NCBI RefSeq assembly: GCF_016722965.1
Contig: NZ_JAEQNB010000001.1
Span: forward strand, 1,391,344 to 1,455,343
DNA from: Tumebacillus amylolyticus
GTDB lineage: Bacteria > Bacillota > Bacilli > Tumebacillales > Tumebacillaceae
Reading direction: 5' to 3'
DNA length: 64,000 bases
Under the pieces are notes generated by a model. It saw only the letters and a program-made list of their open reading frames with translations. It had not been told where the DNA came from and ran no database searches. The first letter of the stretch is position 1. The number at the start of each line of letters is the position of its first letter. Positions 58,490 to 64,000 of the stretch are shown here, one piece after another. A program made the position numbers and the translations under genes.

Positions 58490-61400
58490 CATCGTGGCGC
58501 TGGCGGACGGAGACGGAGAAGATGTGGAGCCGTCTGCGTTGACCGAGCGAACGCGGTAATAATATTTCTGTCCGGGTGTTGCCGAGGCATCCGAGTAGGT
58601 GGTGTCCGACACGGCACCGATCTGCATCCAAGTCGAACCGTTGGTGCTTCGTTCCACCACGTAGCTTTTCGCACCTTGCGCAGATGTCCAGTTGATCACG
58701 AGGGACACGCCGGTTTTTTGCGCGCTCACGTTAGCGGGAGCAGTTCCTTGCGGTTGACCGCCGCCGTTGCCGTTTCCATCGCCGGAACCGTTATTGTCGC
58801 CGCCATTGTTTCCGCTGCTCAGCACAGTTCCTTTGACCGGAGTCGAAGCGTTCGACTCTTGGGTGCCGGCCATCGACGTGATCTTGTAGTAGAACGTCGC
58901 GCCGGGCAAGGCCCCGACATCGGTGAAGGCGGTGTCGGAAGTGGCACCGACTTTTTGGTAGGTTCCGCCCGCTTCCGTGCTTCGGTAGATCGTGTAGCCG
59001 GTTGCATTGGGCACGGCGCTCCACGAAATCGTCAACCCAACGGCAGCCGGTGCAATCTGCACACCGGACGGGACGGCAAGCGAGACTTGACCCGCCGTGA
59101 CGCTGACGGTCGAACTCGGTGCCGAGTGTGCGCCGTCGCTGTCCAAAGCAACGATTTGATAGGAATACGACTTGCCATTCTCAACCTTGCTGTCTGTGAA
59201 CGCCGAATCGGTCACTTCCTGCAGGATTTGGAACGGACCCGCTTCGCTGTCCGCTCGCAACACGAGGTAGCTTTTCGCGCCCTCTACGGCATTCCATGTC
59301 AATCCGATGGAAGTCGCGGTGGAAGCGGAGACTTTCAAGCCGTTCGGGGTCTTGCTGGACTGCACGGAAACGCCGTCCTTGAGATCGCCCTCCGGCAATT
59401 CCATCTCCCAATCGGAGGGGCGATAGGAGTTGTTGTTATCGGGCAGTTCGTAATGATCGCGTTTGATGAAGATTCCTTCCTTGACCATGTAGGAGGGGGT
59501 GGAATTGGTGGCGAGGTACTTTTTGCCGTTTGCTTCGTAGTACTTGGCTTTGACCAGCACATCGTCTTGCTCACGCGGTTCTGCGCCTGCCGGGAACAGT
59601 TCGGTTTTGACCGCTTTCTGTGCTTGGCAGAGCTCGGAAGGCAATTTGCCGGAGTACGTGCAGATCGCAATGGAGCGCACACCGCCCGGATTCGGGAAGA
59701 AATCGGCCGTGCGGTCCTTTTGCGTCGGCAACACTTGGCCCATGATCTCGTTCCAGAGCTTCTTGGGACGGTTGCCTTCGCCGCTCAGCAAATTGTGCGG
59801 GATGTTGTAGCCGACCCAGATGCCAAGCGTGACGTCCGGAGTGTAGCCGATGAACCAAGCGTCTTTGTCTTCGTTGGTCGTCCCCGTTTTGCCCGCGATC
59901 GGGTAGCTTGGGAACTTGCGACCGACTTCGCTTGCCGTACCTTTGCGCACGACGTCCTCCATCATGTCATTCATGATGTAGGCGGTGTTGGCGTTAAACA
60001 CTTGGTCGGTCTTGGATTCGTGCTTGTAGATCGAATTGCCGTCGCGGTCCTTGATCTCTTCAATCATGTAGGCGTCTCGGTAGACGCCCGCATTCGGGAA
60101 GGTCGTGTACGCCGACGTCGCTTCCAAAACGGTCAAGCCTTGCGACAAACCGCCGATGCCGGCTGCGAGGTTTTCATCGGTGTCAGCAATGGTGGTGACA
60201 CCCATCTTGCGCACATAGTCGAGACCGACTTTGGGCGTGATGTCATGAAACACTTTGAGCGCCGGGATGTTATACGATTGCTCCAGCGCAACGCGAGCGG
60301 TCATCAGCCCGTGGAATTTTCGGTCCCAGTTCATCGGGAAGTATTTGCCGTTGGCGGCGTTTTGGTCCGGCCAGACCATCGGCACATCGTCGATGACGGA
60401 GCCGGAACCGAGTTTTTTCAAATCAATCGCCGGGCCGTAGACGGCAATCGGCTTCATCGTCGAACCCGGCTGACGGGGACGGGTGGCGTGGTTGATCTGG
60501 TCTTGCTCATAATTGCGACCGCCGCCCATGGCGAGCACGCGACCCGTTTTGTTGTCGATAAGCGATGCGCCGGATTGCTCCATGGCGTTTTCCACATGCG
60601 TGGTCTTGCCTTTGTTGTCCGTCACATCGTAGGTGAGGTTCTTCGGGTAGAAGTCGGCATTGTTCAACACGTTGTCGATCGTGGTTTGCATCGTGCGGTC
60701 GATCGTCGTGTAGATTTGGTAGCCGCCGCGGAACAGGGCTTGTCGCGCTTGGTCGAGCGTCTCGTACTTGCCGGTTTTGAGCAATTCTTCGGCAGCGCGG
60801 GTTTCGATCTCGGAGTTGAGATACGGGAAACTGCCGGCGACGACTGCCTTTTTTTGCGAGACTGCTTGAATTTCGGCGGTCACGTCGAATTTTTTCGCTT
60901 CTTCGTATTGGGCGGTGTCGATGTACCCGTTCTGCAACATCTCGCGCAAGATATACTCTTGGCGGTCTTGGACGTTGTCCATGTTCTCGTAGACGTTGTA
61001 CATGCTCGGGTTGTTCGGCAGAGAGGCCAACACGGTCGATTCGGCGAGGTTCAAGTCTTTCGAAGGCTTGTTAAAAATCGCCTTCGACGCTCGTTCGATT
61101 CCGTAGAGGTTCTCGGTGCCGGACTTGCCGAAGTAGATCCAGTTGAGGTACGTGGTCATGATCTCGTCCTTGGTCAGTTGTTTCTCCAACTGGATGGCGA
61201 GGTACCCCTCTTGGATTTTGCGCTCCCATGTGCGGTCTTGCTCCGGGAACATGGCGTTTTTGATCGTTTGCTGCGTGATCGTGGATGCCCCGGACTTAAT
61301 GGAATGACCGATGGCGTTCTGTGCAAACGCACGAGCCATCGCGTATGGATTGATACCGAAATGAGAACGGAAGTTTTTATCTTCGGCTGAGATAAAGGCG

Positions 61401-61756
61401 TTGACGACAAATGGCGAAACATCGTCCACCGACTTGATCAAGTCGCGGTTGCCGTCTCCTTGCAGGGAAAACATGAATTGCTGACCCGAATCGTAGACTT
61501 TCGTGGTCGCGGCCATGTTCGTAATTGCGTTCAGGTCGAGTTCCGGCGCTCGTTTTGCGACCGTTACGACATAACCGGCCACAGCACCGCCGCCGATGAT
61601 GGCAGCAGATAGGGAAACGAACGTGAAGATCTTGAAGGCTTTCCAAAAACGCCCTCGCTTCTTCTTGGTCTTCGTCGGGGTCGCGTCGGAAGATTTGCTC
61701 TTCTCAACGCCGCCGTGACGATCACTGCGGGAACCCGTAATTTGTTGGTCGTCCAT
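58487..61756 (-). CDS. Class A penicillin-binding protein (PBP1A-like) with FnIII repeats
   Basis: Bifunctional peptidoglycan synthase of 1089 residues. A cytoplasmic basic tail (KTKKKRGR) is followed by one membrane anchor (about 41-65), then a GT51 glycosyltransferase (catalytic Glu125 in ISAEDKNFRSHFG; STITQQTIKN), then a transpeptidase with Ser432 in PGSTMKP, SYN in LEQSYNIPAL and KTGT near 623. Three FnIII-like modules fill the C-terminus (about 803-885, 898-980 and 1010-1089), the last two separated by a Gly/Asn-rich linker; they may bind wall or accessory proteins. AGGGGGAGG precedes the ATG. It is monocistronic, with a promoter at 61786-61813. Confidence 0.94.
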   Translation of the reverse strand: MDDQQITGSRSDRHGGVEKSKSSDATPTKTKKKRGRFWKAFKIFTFVSLSAAIIGGGAVAGYVVTVAKRAPELDLNAITNMAATTKVYDSGQQFMFSLQGDGNRDLIKSVDDVSPFVVNAFISAEDKNFRSHFGINPYAMARAFAQNAIGHSIKSGASTITQQTIKNAMFPEQDRTWERKIQEGYLAIQLEKQLTKDEIMTTYLNWIYFGKSGTENLYGIERASKAIFNKPSKDLNLAESTVLASLPNNPSMYNVYENMDNVQDRQEYILREMLQNGYIDTAQYEEAKKFDVTAEIQAVSQKKAVVAGSFPYLNSEIETRAAEELLKTGKYETLDQARQALFRGGYQIYTTIDRTMQTTIDNVLNNADFYPKNLTYDVTDNKGKTTHVENAMEQSGASLIDNKTGRVLAMGGGRNYEQDQINHATRPRQPGSTMKPIAVYGPAIDLKKLGSGSVIDDVPMVWPDQNAANGKYFPMNWDRKFHGLMTARVALEQSYNIPALKVFHDITPKVGLDYVRKMGVTTIADTDENLAAGIGGLSQGLTVLEATSAYTTFPNAGVYRDAYMIEEIKDRDGNSIYKHESKTDQVFNANTAYIMNDMMEDVVRKGTASEVGRKFPSYPIAGKTGTTNEDKDAWFIGYTPDVTLGIWVGYNIPHNLLSGEGNRPKKLWNEIMGQVLPTQKDRTADFFPNPGGVRSIAICTYSGKLPSELCQAQKAVKTELFPAGAEPREQDDVLVKAKYYEANGKKYLATNSTPSYMVKEGIFIKRDHYELPDNNNSYRPSDWEMELPEGDLKDGVSVQSSKTPNGLKVSASTATSIGLTWNAVEGAKSYLVLRADSEAGPFQILQEVTDSAFTDSKVENGKSYSYQIVALDSDGAHSAPSSTVSVTAGQVSLAVPSGVQIAPAAVGLTISWSAVPNATGYTIYRSTEAGGTYQKVGATSDTAFTDVGALPGATFYYKITSMAGTQESNASTPVKGTVLSSGNNGGDNNGSGDGNGNGGGQPQGTAPANVSAQKTGVSLVINWTSAQGAKSYVVERSTNGSTWMQIGAVSDTTYSDASATPGQKYYYRVRSVNADGSTSSPSPSASATM

Positions 61757-61785
61757 GAATGTTGTACCTCCCCCTCGCTTTCCCT

Positions 61786-61813
61786 ATTATACCATACGAC
61801 AATATACGTACAA
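61786..61813 (-). promoter_or_regulatory. Promoter of the PBP gene
   Basis: On the minus strand TTGTAC (61813-61808), 16-base spacer, TATAAT (61791-61786), 30 bases before the start codon. Confidence 0.6.
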
Positions 61814-61959
61814 GAAAAGGCAAGAGTTGACACGAGTTACTAGCTTTATTTTTTGGCAAAGTGTGGGAGTTCATGCAAGCATGCTCATTTTTTTGCTTGT
61901 AAATATTGCTGGATTGAGGTTAAGATATGGTTATCTAATAAGATGGATGGTGAGCGAGT

Positions 61960-62613
61960 GTGGCGGCTATGAGCAAGCAGGAAATCATTCGCGGAATCCT
62001 CATCACGCTATTTTTCAACTTTGTTGTTCCGCTGGGAGTCTATGAATTGTTGCAAGACCACATGTCGGGCGTCACTGCGTTGGCGATTGCGACGACCATT
62101 CCGTTGGTGGAGAACATCTGGCTGTTCGTTCGTCACCGGCAAGTGGATGCATTCGGGAGTTTCATGCTGTTTGGATTCTTGGTGGCGATTGGGGCCGCGC
62201 TGATCAGCGGAGATGAGAAGCTCTTGTTGGCGCGGGAGTCGTTTGTCTCGGTGGCGCTCGGGTTGCTGTGTTTGGGCTCGATTGTGATCGGTCGCCCGTT
62301 GATCTTCGCGTTCTCGAAGCGGTTCGCGGTAGGCAACGACCCTGTTGCGCGTCGAGACTATGACCGCAACTGGCAGTACGCGTACTTCCGCAAAACGATG
62401 TACCGGATGACGCTGGTCTGGGGCATCGTCTGCTTGGTGGAGGCCGTCGTGCGGACAAGCTTTGTGTACGCGATGTCGGTCGAGGGCTTTTTGGCGGTGT
62501 CCCCGTTTATCACCGCGATCTTCTTCGGCGGGGCGGCCGTTTGGAACGTCGCTGCAGCTCGTCGGATGCGCAGTGAGATGGGCAAGATCAAAGCAAGACG
62601 GCAATTGGTATAG
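61960..62613 (+). CDS. VC0807-like membrane protein
   Basis: A 217-residue (214 if the ATG at 61969 is used) membrane protein with about six segments, opening MSKQEIIRGILITLFFNFVV and containing TTIPLVENIWLFVRHRQVDA and the loop NDPVARRDYDRNWQYAYFRK. The pattern matches the VC0807 family, function unknown. Start choice between GTG 61960 and ATG 61969 is open; GGTGAGCGAG is the only purine-rich sequence upstream. Monocistronic with a terminator after it. Confidence 0.65.
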   Translation: MAAMSKQEIIRGILITLFFNFVVPLGVYELLQDHMSGVTALAIATTIPLVENIWLFVRHRQVDAFGSFMLFGFLVAIGAALISGDEKLLLARESFVSVALGLLCLGSIVIGRPLIFAFSKRFAVGNDPVARRDYDRNWQYAYFRKTMYRMTLVWGIVCLVEAVVRTSFVYAMSVEGFLAVSPFITAIFFGGAAVWNVAAARRMRSEMGKIKARRQLV

Positions 62614-62651
62614 AAAAGAGACCCGGCCCTGGGTGGGCGGGTCTTTTTTTC
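62614..62651. terminator. Bidirectional intrinsic terminator
   Basis: AAAAGAGACCCGGCCC-TGG-GTGGGCGGGTCTTTTTTT between convergent genes. Confidence 0.8.
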
Positions 62652-62662
62652 GTTGCCTCTAT

Positions 62663-63706
62663 TTAAAGGGAGAAGTTGTTTTCGAACTCGTCGAGCGACT
62701 GCCCGAAGTGGTTTTGGAACGCGTCCTCCACTCCCACCTTCGCAATATCGGCGAGGAACGCTTTGTACTCGTCCTCTCCGTAGGTTTCAATCAATTGCTT
62801 CACGGCGAGGTAGTCAACCCATTCGACGTTGTATCCGGCGGTCAGGATGTCGTCTTCGCTCGCTTCGAGAGGAAGGAGGCGGCCTGCTTGTGCGACTTTG
62901 GCGACCGCTTGGTTTTCACGGTTGACTTCTTGCTGGACGGCGGACGGGCTGACTTGTTGTTCTCCGGTCAGGCCGATGTTCCAGGCGGTCCCTTCGTTGA
63001 TCCAAGTCGGAATCGAATTCCCGAAGCCCTGCTGGTTGAAGACGATGTGCGTCAGTTCGTGCGTGAGGACGTTGGTGAGGTCGGACTCCGATTTCAAGTT
63101 GTAGAGCGGAATCCAGACGGTGTTTCCGATCGTAATCCCGCCGGTATTGGCAACGATGGCGGCAATTTGATCGCGCGGGACGCCCGCTTGGAGCAAGGCT
63201 TGACCGTAGGAGCGTTGCGAGGAGAACAGCGCAACTTCCGTGTCGGTGCTGGGCTTCGTGCCAACTTCTGTTTGCAACGTCGGGAGTGCGACTTTTTCAA
63301 TAATCTGTGCCGCCGTTTGCAAGGTGTTCTGCGAGACGCCGTTGTCCCCGGCTGCGAGTTTGAGGCCGTTGGTGACGCTTTGTTGAGCGCGGCCTTTGGA
63401 CGACTGACGCGGGAGTTTGCGAACGCCAAAGCGCTGGACCGTCGATTGGTCGATCATCATCTGCTGCTGTTGAAGCTGGTTCATTTCATTGAGAATCTGG
63501 TCGAGTTGCTGTTGCATCTGGCGTTGGTTTTGACTGCGGGAGAACATGTTCTGGAACATCTGCATGTCTTGCATGAACTTCTGTTGCCATTGATCGACCA
63601 CCGAGTAGTGGGCGGGCGGTTGGGCCGCACTTGCCGGTTGTGCGGGGTTGAAGAGTGCTGCAAGCGGTACGGAGAGGATCAGGCCGGTGAGCAGAAAACG
63701 TTTCAT
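62663..63706 (-). CDS. Secreted zinc metallopeptidase, peptidase MA-like gluzincin
   Basis: Exported 347-residue protein. A signal peptide (about 1-28, ASA-AQ) is followed by a Gln/Met-rich coiled-coil segment (40-85: QQQLDQILNEMNQLQQQQMM). A peptidase-MA type catalytic domain has the zinc motif HELTH at 216-220 with a downstream NEGTAWNIG (Glu about 24 residues later) as third ligand. The C-terminal helix (HFGQSLDEFENNFSL) is typical of these proteases. The ATG at 63706 follows TGGAGGAA. The substrate is unknown; perhaps wall-associated protein turnover. Confidence 0.82.
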   Translation of the reverse strand: MKRFLLTGLILSVPLAALFNPAQPASAAQPPAHYSVVDQWQQKFMQDMQMFQNMFSRSQNQRQMQQQLDQILNEMNQLQQQQMMIDQSTVQRFGVRKLPRQSSKGRAQQSVTNGLKLAAGDNGVSQNTLQTAAQIIEKVALPTLQTEVGTKPSTDTEVALFSSQRSYGQALLQAGVPRDQIAAIVANTGGITIGNTVWIPLYNLKSESDLTNVLTHELTHIVFNQQGFGNSIPTWINEGTAWNIGLTGEQQVSPSAVQQEVNRENQAVAKVAQAGRLLPLEASEDDILTAGYNVEWVDYLAVKQLIETYGEDEYKAFLADIAKVGVEDAFQNHFGQSLDEFENNFSL

Positions 63707-63833
63707 TTGAGATTCCTCCATTCTATTGATTCGCGAGTTGTTGATTTCAGGATAGTAGATAAATCCGGCAGAATTATGGAAAGGACGGGCAAGATTTGCG
63801 GAAAAAATGTGAATTCGTCTGCAATCCGCGATG

Positions 63834-63873
63834 AAAAAGAGCCGAGACCCATTTGGGCACTCGGCTTTTTTAC
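63834..63873. terminator. Intrinsic terminator near window end
   Basis: AAAAAGAGCCGAG-ACCCATTTGGGCA-CTCGGCTTTTTT; its partner gene lies outside the window, or it ends antisense transcription into the protease promoter. 63874-64000 shows no gene. Confidence 0.65.
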
Positions 63874-64000
63874 GGATGATTTTCATGTGGCTCTAATATT
63901 TTCTTGAAATTTATGAAGCTATTTATAATGGTAATAGTCTGTGAATTGCAACATTTTCAGTAACTAGACTGCCTCGTATAGCGAATAGTTACGGGTATCG

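Noticed and set aside
58439-61390. A 983-codon open frame on the plus strand
   Set aside because: It is the antisense shadow of the GC-rich PBP gene; its translation is Arg/Val/Asp/His-rich low-quality sequence and it has no family motif or start site.

Overview
The window reads as chromosomal DNA from a spore-forming, moderately GC-rich Bacillota. The signs are a GerA/GerB/GerC germinant-receptor operon, YtxC, MutS2, a T-box in front of pheST, AUU-started infC, strong AGGAGG ribosome sites with many TTG/GTG starts, and an S53 (kumamolisin-type) protease. The overall gene style suggests an Alicyclobacillaceae member such as Tumebacillus; that placement is an inference from recall, not from a search.

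Layout. 1-8 kb: germinant receptor operon (minus strand, gerC cut by the window edge), iron-dependent alcohol dehydrogenase, Mpo1-like protein, AlaX editing protein and a class I aminotransferase. 8-12 kb: a crotonase-family protein followed by a NurA nuclease-HerA translocase pair. 12-14 kb: decayed and unexplained DNA with a 28-residue peptide gene. 14-18 kb: secreted LCAT-type lipase, AIM24-like protein, thioesterase. 17.8-21.3 kb: an SbcD-like nuclease and an SbcC/Rad50-like ATPase that is split into an N-terminal half ending in a zinc hook, an 83-residue coiled-coil protein and a C-terminal half, all joined by ATGA overlaps, then speD. 21.8-22.5 kb: eight tRNA genes. 22.7-26 kb: two secreted proteins, one a sedolisin protease. 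26.1-26.4 kb: three tRNA-Val genes.

From about 26.45 to 37.8 kb the composition changes to AT-rich DNA with long gaps, pseudogenes and tRNA-Val-plus-terminator copies at 26.8 and 36.1 kb. I read this as a layered, partly decayed genomic island inserted at tRNA-Val. It carries an orphan lanthipeptide-like precursor, an RRNPP-type regulator with an adjacent secreted signal-peptide gene, a second HTH-TPR regulator with small related ORFs, a TIR-domain protein, a winged-helix/DUF4062 protein, a large nested palindrome, a zinc-ribbon miniprotein and an HNH endonuclease. TIR, DUF4062 and HNH proteins are all common in antiphage islands.

37.8-46.7 kb returns to core-like DNA: TetR plus ABC exporter, PhoX-type phosphatase, rhodanese, cation/proton antiporter, HupE-like protein and YtxC. 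46.7-64 kb is housekeeping: infC-rpmI-rplT with its leader, KtrA-type K+ regulator, TrmH-family methyltransferase, pheST with a Phe T-box, zapA, CvpA family, a 4-TM holin-like protein, mutS2, a class A PBP with FnIII repeats, a VC0807-like membrane protein and a secreted gluzincin-type protease.

The items I think best merit attention are the three-piece SbcC/Rad50, the regulator/peptide pair, the two small peptides sharing an F-D-(L/I)-D box, the TIR/DUF4062 region, and the palindrome at 35.75-36.0 kb.
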